Shown here piece after piece: positions 1-7,841 of a DNA stretch of 64,000 bases. How positions within the stretch are numbered: position 1 is the first letter of the stretch; each line of letters begins with the position of its first letter. The translations under genes and the position numbers were made by a program. The notes under the pieces were generated by a model that did not search any database, was not told the DNA's origin, and worked only from the letters and a program-made list of their open reading frames with translations. Origin of the DNA: Thiohalomonas sp041685045. Lineage in GTDB: Bacteria; Pseudomonadota; Gammaproteobacteria; Thiohalomonadales; Thiohalomonadaceae. The stretch is from positions 62,001-126,000 of the forward strand of contig JAWLGP010000009.1 in the NCBI GenBank assembly GCA_041685045.1. The letters are read 5' to 3'.

Positions 1-96
1 AGAGTGGTTTCATAAAGCAAGCGTAACCTGCCATATCGACTCGGGATACGGACGATTTCCGGTCGTTCCATGGCGTGAGAAGGCAGGGCGTTCCGC

Positions 97-125
97 TTGC
101 CAAAAAAATGAACTAAGCATATAAA
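97..125 (+). promoter_or_regulatory. Sigma70-type promoter of the tetR / phosphotransferase operon
   Basis: A TTGCCA -35 box at 97-102 is followed after exactly 17 bases by a TATAAA -10 box at 120-125. Transcription would start near 132, leaving a leader of about 45 bases before the tetR start codon. The assignment rests on box quality and spacing only. Confidence 0.6.
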
Positions 126-138
126 TAGACGACGTTCA
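109..138. promoter_or_regulatory. Candidate TetR operator over the -10 box
   Basis: Half-sites TGAAC (109-113) and GTTCA (134-138) form an inverted repeat centred on the -10 box of the promoter above. A dimer bound here would block RNA polymerase, which fits autorepression by the adjacent TetR protein. The half-sites are short and the 20-base gap is long for this family, so this is a suggestion. Confidence 0.35.
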
Positions 139-175
139 CTTATTTGGCTATCTAGGCGGTGAGGGGGAGGATGCT

Positions 176-775
176 ATGAACACAGGCGGGCGCCGCGAAC
201 GCAAGCGGCAGCAGACACTGGAACACCTGGCCGATACCGCCTTTGCGCTGTTCGAGGCGCAGGGGTATGAAACCGTGACCATGGAGGCGATCGCCGAGGC
301 GGCGGACGTGGCCAAGGGGACGCTCTACAAATACTTCCCGGTGAAGGAGGCGTTGCTGCGCTACCGGTTCCACCGGGAACTGGCAGAGGGATTACCGAAC
401 CTCCTGGCCGACCTCGCCCCACTGCCCACTGCCGCGGAGCGGTTGCACGCCTTTCTTGGGCGCAACGCCCAGTGGTCGCAGGCGCACCGCCAATACCTCG
501 GACCCTATCTGCGTCTGCGCATGAGCGAGGTCGGCATCCCCTACGATCTCGACTCTCCCGACCGCACCGGCCTGGAACGGATCTTCACGGACCTGATCGC
601 CGCGGGCCAGGAGAGCGGCGAATTCCGCGGCGATCCGACCGCCTCCTCCGCGGCCCACTATCTGGAATTCCTCTACCTGGCCTCGTTGCTGCGCTGGCTC
701 AACGGTGCCGAGCGGGACCTGAATACTGAGTTTCGCACCATGCTCGATCTCTTCCTCCGGGGAATGGCGCCATGA
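176..775 (+). CDS. TetR/AcrR-family transcriptional regulator
   Basis: A 199-residue regulator. The N-terminal helix-turn-helix (about residues 10-60) has the typical TetR pattern, including VTMEAIAEAADVAKGTLYKYF; the remainder is a helical ligand-binding and dimerisation domain with no recognisable ligand signature. The start is supported by a GAGGGGGAGG ribosome site ending five bases upstream. Its stop overlaps the start of the next gene by four bases (ATGA), so the two are co-translated. It probably represses its own operon and responds to a substrate of the downstream enzyme; that role is inferred from position only. Confidence 0.9.
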   Translation: MNTGGRRERKRQQTLEHLADTAFALFEAQGYETVTMEAIAEAADVAKGTLYKYFPVKEALLRYRFHRELAEGLPNLLADLAPLPTAAERLHAFLGRNAQWSQAHRQYLGPYLRLRMSEVGIPYDLDSPDRTGLERIFTDLIAAGQESGEFRGDPTASSAAHYLEFLYLASLLRWLNGAERDLNTEFRTMLDLFLRGMAP

Positions 776-3474
776 CCATCGAAATCCTCGAAGGCTGGGA
801 GGCGATACGGCAGGCCGCGCCGCAGCAGGTCGGCGGCAAGGCGTGGAATTTGGCGCGGCTGGCCCGCTACGGTTTTGATGTCCCCAGCGGATGGGCGATC
901 AGCGTTGACGCCTGCCGCCGCTGGCTCGGCGCATCAGGACTGGAATCCGCGCTGCTGGCCGCGGCCCGGCAGCCGCTGGAGCGGCGCCCCGCCGCCCTGG
1001 CGGAGGTGACGGCCCGGCTGGCGGCGCTTCCCACCGGCCTCGACCTCGCGGCGATACCCGAAGGTCCCTTGGCGGTACGTTCCTCCGCACCGCAGGAAGA
1101 CTCCGCCGCCGCCTCTTTCGCCGGCATCCACAACTCCTACCTCAACGTGCAAGGCGCTACGGCACTGGAAGCGGCGATCCGTGCCGTCTGGCTCTCGCTC
1201 TGGACGCCCGCCGCGGTGGCCTACCGGGAGGGCATCGGCCTGGATCACGCAGAGGCCGCCATGGCGGTGCTGATCATGCCGCTCATTCCGGCAGAGGCCA
1301 GCGGCATCGCCTTTACCCGCGACCCGCTCAGCGGGCGCGACGACCGCCTGGTGATACACGCCACCCACGGCTTGGGGGAGAGCCTGGTGAACGGCCAGGC
1401 GGCGGGAGACGAGATTGTGCTTGCCGAAAACCCGCTCGATGACTGCCTGAGCGTGCTTCGCATTACGTCCGGCGACAAGCCGGTGCGCGTCGAGCCCGCC
1501 GCAGGCGGCGGCACCAAAACGCGCCACCTGCCGGCCGATCCCGTCTCGGCGCTGAGTGAGGAGCTGGCGCTCCAACTGGGCGAACAATTGCGCCTCGCCG
1601 CCTTCGCTCTCGACTATACCCGCCCCGACTTCGACCTGGAGTGGACCTGGGACGGCGAACGGTTCTGGCTGTTGCAGGCGCGGCCCATCACTGCCGCCAA
1701 CCGCTGCACCTACCCGGCACTGGCGGCGCAGCCTGACATCTGGAGCCGCGGCAACACCCGCGATGTGGTGCCCGACCCGTTATCGCCCATTGACTGGGGC
1801 GGGTCGCGCCGTCTGGTGAACGCGATTTTGCAGGAGGGTTTCATACTGGCCGGCCTGAAGATCCATCCGGGTGTGCAACGGGCCGGACTGTTCCACGGCA
1901 GGCTCTACCTCAACCTTTCGATGATGCAGTGGGAGGCGTATGCCGCAATGGGCATGCCGCCGGAGGCGATGAACCGCCTCATCGGCGGTCACCAGCCGAC
2001 TATCCGGGTGACCCCTCCGACCGCCGGAGAGCGCTGGCAACGGGGCGTGAATACGCTGCGCTACCTGCTCAAGGCGCCCCGGCGGCGAAAGGCGGGACGC
2101 GTCGCCATCGAGGCGGTAATGGCGACGGCAGAGCAGTGGAAGAATGAACCTTTGCCGCAGGACGATGCAGGCTTCGTCGCCACGCTGCGCCGCTACTCCC
2201 GTTATGCCCGCGGCGCCCGCGACCTCCACTTCCTTCAGGGCTCCGCCAGTGGTGCGCTCAGTTTTCTGGTAGACGCCATCGACGCCCACCTGCCCGGCGA
2301 GGGCCACGCCTTGGCGGCTGCACTGATGGTGGGGGATCCGCCCAGTGTGACGGCGCAGCAGGGTTACGATCTGTTTGCCATCGCCAAACGGGCGGCGGCC
2401 GACCCGCCAACCCGGCAGTGGCTGGAGCGGCGCGGCCGAGGGGAAGGCGGCGATTGGCGCGACCTGCCGGAAAACAACCCGCTGCACCGGGAGTTCTCCG
2501 CCTTTCTCGAACGCTACGGCCACCGGGGCGTCTACGAAACCTACACCCGCAATCCCCGCTGGCGCGAGAGGCCCGACTACCTCCTCGACACACTGTTGAC
2601 GCTGGCCGAGACCGACCGGGATGCACTGGAGGTGGCAGGCCGCCAGGCGCGGGAGCGTGCCCGCGACCGGGTCCTGCGGGCCATGCCGTGGTGGAAACGC
2701 CCCCTGCTGGACGGAATGGTGCGTGCCGCCAAGGCCGGCAGCAACGAACGGGAGGCCGCACGCAGCGCCCTCGTCGCCCTGATTGAACCGCAGCGCCGCA
2801 TTTTGCTGTGGCTGGGCGAGCGCTGGGTGGATGCGGGATGGATGAGTACGGCGGAAGAGATCGTCTTCCTGCTTCCGGCGGAGATCCACGCGGTGCTCAA
2901 TGGCGTGCTGCCGGGCCCGGCGCTGGCGCCGCGTATCGCTGATCGGCGCCGGCAGTTCAAGGCTTGGCACGCCGAAGAGGCGCCCGACGTGATCCTGGAA
3001 CGGCCCGACGGCAGAGTGGCGGAGCGGATTGATGATGATCGGCGCTTTGCGGAGGGCAACCTCTTTCACGGTATCCCGGTCGGCACGGGTCGTGTCACCG
3101 CCACCGCGCGCCTGCTCCACTCGCCTGAGCAGGGCAAACAGCTGGGGCACGGCGAGATCCTTGTCGTTCCGTCCACCGATCCTGCCTGGACGCCGCTCTT
3201 CCTCAAAGCGGGCGGCCTGGTGATGGAGACCGGCGGTTACCTCTCCCACGGAGCCATCGTCGCCCGCGAATTCGGCATCCCGGCGGTGGTCAACCTGCCG
3301 GGGATTCTGCAAGCGCTGCGAGACGGCGATTACCTGGAGGTCGATGGCGGCAAAGGTACGGTGCGCCGTATCGACTCGGGGACCGACGACTCCCTTGCCC
3401 AGCCTGAGCGAATCGTTCCGGGCCAAACAGCAAAAAGAAAGGAAAGCGATACCTCAACTGCGTTCGAACCGTGA
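772..3474 (+). CDS. Rifampicin phosphotransferase-like / PEP-synthase-like enzyme
   Basis: A 900-residue protein with the layout of the rifampicin phosphotransferase group: an N-terminal PEP-synthase-type ATP-grasp domain (about 1-310, with LAVRSSAPQEDS and FLLQARPI-type motifs, here FWLLQARPIT), a long helical middle region (about 320-740) and a C-terminal swivelling phosphohistidine domain (about 770-880) with GGYLSHGAIVARE. The motif histidine is residue 826, close to the catalytic His825 reported for the Listeria enzyme. The PEP-binding TIM barrel of true PEP synthase is absent. Such enzymes use ATP to phosphorylate a small molecule; the substrate here is unknown and the middle domain differs between family members. 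Co-transcribed with the overlapping tetR. Confidence 0.75.
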   Translation: MTIEILEGWEAIRQAAPQQVGGKAWNLARLARYGFDVPSGWAISVDACRRWLGASGLESALLAAARQPLERRPAALAEVTARLAALPTGLDLAAIPEGPLAVRSSAPQEDSAAASFAGIHNSYLNVQGATALEAAIRAVWLSLWTPAAVAYREGIGLDHAEAAMAVLIMPLIPAEASGIAFTRDPLSGRDDRLVIHATHGLGESLVNGQAAGDEIVLAENPLDDCLSVLRITSGDKPVRVEPAAGGGTKTRHLPADPVSALSEELALQLGEQLRLAAFALDYTRPDFDLEWTWDGERFWLLQARPITAANRCTYPALAAQPDIWSRGNTRDVVPDPLSPIDWGGSRRLVNAILQEGFILAGLKIHPGVQRAGLFHGRLYLNLSMMQWEAYAAMGMPPEAMNRLIGGHQPTIRVTPPTAGERWQRGVNTLRYLLKAPRRRKAGRVAIEAVMATAEQWKNEPLPQDDAGFVATLRRYSRYARGARDLHFLQGSASGALSFLVDAIDAHLPGEGHALAAALMVGDPPSVTAQQGYDLFAIAKRAAADPPTRQWLERRGRGEGGDWRDLPENNPLHREFSAFLERYGHRGVYETYTRNPRWRERPDYLLDTLLTLAETDRDALEVAGRQARERARDRVLRAMPWWKRPLLDGMVRAAKAGSNEREAARSALVALIEPQRRILLWLGERWVDAGWMSTAEEIVFLLPAEIHAVLNGVLPGPALAPRIADRRRQFKAWHAEEAPDVILERPDGRVAERIDDDRRFAEGNLFHGIPVGTGRVTATARLLHSPEQGKQLGHGEILVVPSTDPAWTPLFLKAGGLVMETGGYLSHGAIVAREFGIPAVVNLPGILQALRDGDYLEVDGGKGTVRRIDSGTDDSLAQPERIVPGQTAKRKESDTSTAFEP

Positions 3475-3484
3475 CTGTAATTAT

Positions 3485-3582
3485 TTGTCGGCACGCCAGT
3501 TCGGTGACGGTTGCCAGCGTATTGCCCGGTTCCCCTTGGAAGCGAATGCGATTTAAGTAGGCCTGCATAGTTATCGGATAAT
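3485..3582 (-). pseudogene. Relic of an arylamine N-acetyltransferase 5' end
   Basis: Read on the minus strand, this stretch matches the first ~35 codons of the intact nat gene at 22574-23347, including the shared peptide FQGEPGNTLATVTEL, with roughly 80% base identity by eye over about 80 bases. A few bases are missing near the start codon, and similarity ends after the RRQI/CRQI position where unrelated sequence begins. No nat domain follows, so this is a non-functional fragment left by a duplication or an old nat locus. It sits ten bases after the stop of the phosphotransferase-like gene. Confidence 0.75.
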
Positions 3583-3691
3583 GCTGGATGGGCAGTAGAC
3601 AATGCGTTTGGTGGGGCGACGGAGCCCCCTTGATGTCAGCCGCCGCACACGAGTAGATAGCGTTGTGGCGGGTACAAACAGGAGTAGCGAA

Positions 3692-4111
3692 ATGAATCGA
3701 AGCGAAAGAATTCTAAAAATTTCTTTGATCGGCGGGGCGGTGTACTTTCTCGCTATTTCCCTTGCCCATGTGTTTGGAACGAAGGTTCCCGGCCTGTTCA
3801 TCTATTACAACGTTCCGTCTTACGTATATCAGGACACGATCATTTCATTCCTCTCCTTCGGCTGGGCCGCATTGTTCTACGTGGCATACAGGGATGTACG
3901 GGCTGCTAGGGTTGTCGTGGTCGCTTCATTCGTCGCACTGGCTGGCCTGGCCAACATCAACTTCTCCACGAGTTTTGCAGACATCGCTCCCAAAGTCTCC
4001 GCAACCCCATTCTGGATCCAGACAGCACTGCTGAGTGTATACACCGGATGGCTGACTTACTTCTGTTGGCGGTCTCGAAAGGAGACTTTAGAAGTTATCG
4101 GCATCGGTTGA
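3692..4111 (+). CDS. Small integral membrane protein, unknown function
   Basis: 139 residues with four predicted hydrophobic segments (about 10-30, 45-65, 73-90 and 105-125), so probably a four-helix inner-membrane protein. The ATG at 3692 is preferred over an upstream in-frame start at 3602 because GGAG lies seven bases upstream and the first helix then begins right after a short charged N-terminus. The segment between helices 1 and 2 contains an HVFGTKVPGLFIYYNVPSY stretch. I do not recognise the family. Base composition is less GC-rich than the neighbours, which may indicate transfer. Confidence 0.65.
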   Translation: MNRSERILKISLIGGAVYFLAISLAHVFGTKVPGLFIYYNVPSYVYQDTIISFLSFGWAALFYVAYRDVRAARVVVVASFVALAGLANINFSTSFADIAPKVSATPFWIQTALLSVYTGWLTYFCWRSRKETLEVIGIG

Positions 4112-4255
4112 CGACCCACACTCGATTACACCCGCCCAGACTTCGAACACTCGGGTCTCCGGAAGGCTCGAATGGAACGGACCGGCAACCCGGTTTTCAT
4201 GCGGCGCCAAACGATCGGTTAGGGATGGCCAAGGTTGATCGCAAGTCGCTCAGGG

Positions 4256-4298
4256 TTGACACTCTGCGATTCAGAGTATTAGGCTCTGCATTGCAGAG
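4256..4298 (+). promoter_or_regulatory. Promoter with two tandem palindromic operators
   Basis: A perfect TTGACA -35 box (4256-4261) runs directly into the palindrome ACTCTG-N5-CAGAGT (4261-4277). A second copy, CTCTG-N5-CAGAG, lies at 4284-4298. The two dyads are 22-23 bases apart centre to centre, so dimers would bind the same DNA face. A -10 box is poor (TATTAG at 4277-4282). The likely ligand is the winged-helix regulator encoded at 5347-5685 in the operon this promoter serves; that link is inferred. Confidence 0.65.
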
Positions 4299-4315
4299 TA
4301 AGTTTGGGATGAACG

Positions 4316-5350
4316 ATGCAACCCGCCGACCGTCTTCAGAATATCCACGCCATGCTCGCCGCCGGGCACCGCAGCGTTCATCTGGAACGCAGCAGTCTTC
4401 TGCTGCTGGGTGGGGTGGGCGGCTTTCTCAGCGTGGTCACCGAGTGGGTCATCACCGATACCCGCTTCCCGGAGCTCGGCGATCGCGCTCTGGCGCTGCT
4501 GGTCTGGCTCGTCTTCTGGCTCGGCGGCGCCTCGCTTCTCGATTACCGTCTGACCCGGCGTGCGCGGGAGATCCGGGGCGAGACCCTGCCGTTTGCGCAG
4601 GCGCAGGTCACCCGGGCCTGGTGGATGCTGCTGTCGATGGGCTGCCTGGGGTCGTTTGCGATGTTCTTCTACGGGGGCGGCAGCATGATCTACGCCCTGT
4701 GGATAGTGTTGCTGGGACTTGGTATCTACCTCTTCGGCCTGTTCTCACGCCCCCTCATCGAGTGGATCGGCCTGGCCACCATCCTGCTCGGCGTGGCGGG
4801 GCTGGCCGCCGGCCTCTCCTACGGGGCGACCCGCTGGCTCGCTGCCTCTGCATTCGCCATCGGCTTGCCGTTGGCGGCCGGGCTGAACGCCAGGAACCTC
4901 GGCGTTTCCTTGCCGGGCCGTGCCGCTGTGGTCCTCCTGTGGCTGATGGCGGTGGTGTTGCCTGCGCTGTCAATGGCCGGTGTCCATACAGAGCCACCCG
5001 AGGCCGCCGCCGTCGGGCTCGGTAGCAGCGTAGCCGACAAAGGTGATCAGGTGCTGCGCCTGGAACCGGGCACCGAGGTGCCGCTGCGGCTGGATCTGGA
5101 CTCTCCGATTCTCAGCACCCGGTCCGATGTTGAACTGCCCATGACATTGAACATGCCAATGGAGGTGGCACTGCGTGACGGAGAACCCGACGGCCGCTAC
5201 CGGATCGGCAACGGTCCCTGGCGCGAGATCCGCGAAGGCGTTTTGCAGCTTCGCATCGACCGCTTGAGTCCCCGTCTGGAGAAAGGCGTGCCGGTGGTGC
5301 GCACCCATGCCCGGCTGGACAGCCTGGACCTCGACGGAGACCTCCGATGA
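4316..5350 (+). CDS. Multi-span membrane protein with C-terminal periplasmic domain
   Basis: 344 residues. The first ~225 contain roughly seven hydrophobic helices (around 28-45, 60-80, 104-120, 125-145, 150-170, 178-195, 200-222). The last ~115 residues are soluble, with repeated beta-type stretches such as EVPLRLDLDSPIL and VELPMTLNMPMEVALRDGEP, probably outside the inner membrane. The start is uncertain by a few codons because no strong ribosome site is visible. Its stop overlaps the regulator gene by four bases. I do not recognise a named family; with the two lipoproteins it suggests an envelope-associated unit. Confidence 0.75.
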   Translation: MQPADRLQNIHAMLAAGHRSVHLERSSLLLLGGVGGFLSVVTEWVITDTRFPELGDRALALLVWLVFWLGGASLLDYRLTRRAREIRGETLPFAQAQVTRAWWMLLSMGCLGSFAMFFYGGGSMIYALWIVLLGLGIYLFGLFSRPLIEWIGLATILLGVAGLAAGLSYGATRWLAASAFAIGLPLAAGLNARNLGVSLPGRAAVVLLWLMAVVLPALSMAGVHTEPPEAAAVGLGSSVADKGDQVLRLEPGTEVPLRLDLDSPILSTRSDVELPMTLNMPMEVALRDGEPDGRYRIGNGPWREIREGVLQLRIDRLSPRLEKGVPVVRTHARLDSLDLDGDLR

Positions 5351-5685
5351 CCCTGCCCACTCTCGATCCGCTCTTGCACCAGCCGGCGCGTACACAACTG
5401 GTCGCCTACCTGTCCGGGCGTGGCGAGGCCACCTTTTCCGAGTTGAAGCGGGTGCTCGGCGTGACCGACGGCAACCTGGGGGCACACCTGGCCAAGCTGG
5501 TGGAGGCCGGCTACGTCGCGGCAGGGCAGGCGGCGGGCGGCAGGCGCTCGCAAACTGCCTATGCCCTGACCGCCGCCGGCCGTGCCGCACTGAGCGAGTA
5601 TGTTGCGCAGCTCTCCGCACTGATGGTTTTAAGCGGCGAACGCGAAGGCGACGTGAGCATTGTTGACGGATTATCCAACCCCTAA
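5347..5685 (+). CDS. Winged-helix transcriptional regulator (HTH_27 / MarR-like)
   Basis: 112 residues forming a single winged-helix domain: helices around FSELKRVLGVTDGNLGAHLAKLV, then a wing (AAGGRRSQTAYALTAAGRAAL) and a C-terminal dimerisation helix. This matches the compact wHTH proteins often encoded beside membrane proteins of unknown function. It overlaps the upstream gene (ATGA) and precedes the lipoprotein genes by 17 bases. A dimer would fit the ACTCTG-N5-CAGAGT palindromes in the operon promoter, implying autoregulation. The inducing signal is unknown. Confidence 0.85.
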   Translation: MTLPTLDPLLHQPARTQLVAYLSGRGEATFSELKRVLGVTDGNLGAHLAKLVEAGYVAAGQAAGGRRSQTAYALTAAGRAALSEYVAQLSALMVLSGEREGDVSIVDGLSNP

Positions 5686-5702
5686 CGCACTGGAGGTGCA
5701 CC

Positions 5703-6116
5703 ATGAAGTCGATGCTTTCCCTCAGCATCCTGTCCTTGTCTCTTCTGTCCGGTTGTGCCGGCATGAGGCCGCCGTCTGCCGACACGCTCGCCACACTCCC
5801 GGTGGTGACCTATCCGGAAACGCCGCTCGCCGGCGACTACGTCTACAGGCTGCCGGCCGGTCAACCCATCGAGATGCGCGTGCTGATCGACGGTAGCGTC
5901 TTGGCAGGTGGTGTCGATCAGACGGTCAGCGCCAGCCTCGCCCGCGACCTCTACCTGCACCGGCAGTGGGCGAGCGAAGACGGCCGCACCTGGGTGGCGG
6001 CGGAAAAGCTGGTTGGCGTCAATCTCGACATCGCGCTGCCCTCCTATGAAATGCCCGGGCCGGGCCGTATCCACCTGACTGTCGACCGCTTGGTCGGGAG
6101 CGGCACTTCCCAGTGA
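5703..6116 (+). CDS. Putative lipoprotein, first of a tandem paralogous pair
   Basis: 137 residues starting with a lipoprotein signal peptide; the lipobox is LLSGC, giving a mature N-terminal cysteine at about residue 18. A GGAGG ribosome site lies seven bases before the ATG. The mature part shares with the next gene the order ATLPVV, GDYV, PAGQ, LARDLYLHRQWASEDGRTW and LVGV, so the two arose by duplication. The predicted fold is all-beta. Function unknown; the residue after the lipid cysteine is Ala, compatible with outer-membrane sorting. Same operon as the membrane protein and regulator. Confidence 0.8.
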   Translation: MKSMLSLSILSLSLLSGCAGMRPPSADTLATLPVVTYPETPLAGDYVYRLPAGQPIEMRVLIDGSVLAGGVDQTVSASLARDLYLHRQWASEDGRTWVAAEKLVGVNLDIALPSYEMPGPGRIHLTVDRLVGSGTSQ

Positions 6117-6526
6117 ACGGAAGGGGGGAGGCTGCCCGATCCCTGAAGTTCAGGTTCGCCACCGCGGCGCTGGCGGGCTCCCTCGCCGCCTGCACCGCGC
6201 CGGGTCCGGCGCCCGACGCGACGATCGCTACCTTGCCGGTTGTCCAGGTCGGCGCGACTCCGTCCTCAGACGGCGACTACGTAGTATTCTTCCCCGCCGG
6301 GTTCAGCTTCCCGGTCGAACTCGATGCGAGCGGGACCCTCTTCGCCGCCGAGACCCGGGTGGAGACGCGTGCCACCCTCGCGCGGGATCTGTATGTCTAT
6401 CGCTACTGGGCCAGCCATGACGGCGCGACCTGGAAGCCCTCCCACGAACTGCTCGGTGTCAAGTTCGATGGCGGTCTCGATGTGAAAGGTCTTAAGGTCC
6501 GTATCAGTGTGGATGATGGCGAATAG
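6113..6526 (+). CDS. Putative lipoprotein, second of a tandem paralogous pair
   Basis: 137 residues, starting at a GTG that overlaps the previous stop codon (GTGA). The signal peptide is longer and more basic than that of its paralogue, with lipobox LAAC around residue 26. Shared with the first copy are ATLPVV, GDYV, FPAG, LARDLYVYRYWASHDGATW and LLGV. The C-terminus ends in an acidic SVDDGE tail. As last gene of the operon it is followed by a hairpin terminator at 6547. Role unknown. Confidence 0.78.
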   Translation: MNGRGEAARSLKFRFATAALAGSLAACTAPGPAPDATIATLPVVQVGATPSSDGDYVVFFPAGFSFPVELDASGTLFAAETRVETRATLARDLYVYRYWASHDGATWKPSHELLGVKFDGGLDVKGLKVRISVDDGE

Positions 6527-6546
6527 CGGGTGCGCGTGCCGACCGC

Positions 6547-6566
6547 CGCCGCAGCTGCGGCGTTTT
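6547..6566 (+). terminator. Rho-independent terminator after the lipoprotein operon
   Basis: CGCCGC-AGCT-GCGGCG makes a six-pair GC stem with a four-base loop, followed directly by TTTT. It lies 20 bases after the stop of the second lipoprotein gene. The T-run is short, so efficiency may be moderate. Confidence 0.55.
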
Positions 6567-6725
6567 CGGACGGCGGAGGTTCGGCGGCGCCTTTACCTTC
6601 CGCGGCACGAGCCGGGAGTTCCTGCTCTCGGTTCGCGCATGGGGCTACGCCGTTGAAGCGTGACGCTGCGCGTTGTCACTTGCGGGGGCATTTCCCTGAC
6701 GGAACGTTGCCATGGGTCCGGCTCA

Positions 6726-7841
6726 TCAAGCGCTACGCAAGACAAGGAGCTTCGGGAACGAACGCAGACTCACCACCTCTTCCAGCTGCAGCCCGCTGCG
6801 TTCGAACAGCCGCTGCCATTCAGCCCGTGTCCGCTCGCGGCCCCGCGTGCCCATGAACATCTGCATGTCGAAGGAGGCTGTGGGCAGGTCCGCACCCGAG
6901 TCGGGCATCACCATTTCCATCAAAACCGCCCGCGCCCCGGTGCTCCCAATAGCCGCGGCGAGGTTGGCCAGTACCCGGGTCGCCTCGTCATTGCCGAAAC
7001 CATGCAGTACGGCACTCAAGAAGTAGATGTCCTTGGCACTGTCCGCCGCCGGAATGCCTTCCAGCGCGTCCCCCGCTTCGAACCGCAGGCGCTCGAGAAG
7101 CGATGCATCGACCTTGCCCTGCCAGTACGCATGCGCCCCCTCGATGACCTGTGCCCGGTCGACCACCAGGGCGTTCAGGCGGGGATGGCGTTTGAGAAGG
7201 CTGACCGCCTTGCCGCCCCGGGAGCCGCCCACATCGATGATGCGATCGAACTGCCCCCAGTCGAAGTCGGTGGCGAAGCTGTCGCCGGTCAACGCCTCCA
7301 CGCTATCCATCGCCTCGGAGAAACGAGCGTCGAAGTCCGGATGGCGGTCCATGTAGCCGAACAGGTCCTCGTCGTGGGCCAGTTCGAAGGGCACACTGCC
7401 TTCCCGCACGCCGGGCTCCAGTTGTTCGTACCAGGGGCGGCTCATGACGTCGGAGTTGTGCATGAGGATCATGGCGCGCACGTTCTGCGGATGGTCGGTG
7501 CGCAGGTAACTGGAGATCCGGTTGTTCCTGAAATGCCGTGGCGATGCCTCCTCGAAGATCCCCATGGCGGCGAGCATCCGCAGCAGGCGATACACGGCGT
7601 CGGTATCGGCCGATACCCTGGCAGCGATTTCCGCGGCCGAGAGTGTTTCGTCGCCCAGCCGCGAGGCGAGATCGAGCCGGGCCGCGACATACAGGGCCCT
7701 CGACTGCCAGAAGGAGGATCCGAGCTGCACCAACCTGAATGGCGGCGGTGTGAGCTTGTTGGGGAGATTCTGCAGCCAGGACGCAAATCGGAGTGCCCTG
7801 GCAAAGCGCCCAACGGCGCCGGGATTCTTTTGTAACCTCAT
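6726..7841 (-). CDS. SAM-dependent O-methyltransferase-like protein
   Basis: 371 residues with the two-part layout of class I plant-type/CrtF-like methyltransferases. An N-terminal winged-helix dimerisation domain (about 30-130, with LSAAEIAARVSADTDAVYRLL) precedes a Rossmann methyltransferase domain with the SAM-binding motif FDRIIDVGGSRGG (around 190) and a later GARAVLMEMVMPD strand. The ATG at 7841 is chosen because GGAGAG lies just upstream and it overlaps the tetR stop by four bases; a longer in-frame start at 7946 would run into tetR. Substrate unknown. Expressed with the upstream TetR, which probably controls it. Confidence 0.85.
   Translation of the reverse strand: MRLQKNPGAVGRFARALRFASWLQNLPNKLTPPPFRLVQLGSSFWQSRALYVAARLDLASRLGDETLSAAEIAARVSADTDAVYRLLRMLAAMGIFEEASPRHFRNNRISSYLRTDHPQNVRAMILMHNSDVMSRPWYEQLEPGVREGSVPFELAHDEDLFGYMDRHPDFDARFSEAMDSVEALTGDSFATDFDWGQFDRIIDVGGSRGGKAVSLLKRHPRLNALVVDRAQVIEGAHAYWQGKVDASLLERLRFEAGDALEGIPAADSAKDIYFLSAVLHGFGNDEATRVLANLAAAIGSTGARAVLMEMVMPDSGADLPTASFDMQMFMGTRGRERTRAEWQRLFERSGLQLEEVVSLRSFPKLLVLRSA

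Noticed and set aside
1780..3426. A 548-codon minus-strand frame opposite the phosphotransferase-like gene
   Set aside because: Antisense shadow; the plus-strand protein has clear domains and the catalytic histidine.
6660..7835. A 391-codon plus-strand frame opposite the methyltransferase
   Set aside because: The minus-strand frame has methyltransferase motifs and a ribosome site; this one has neither.
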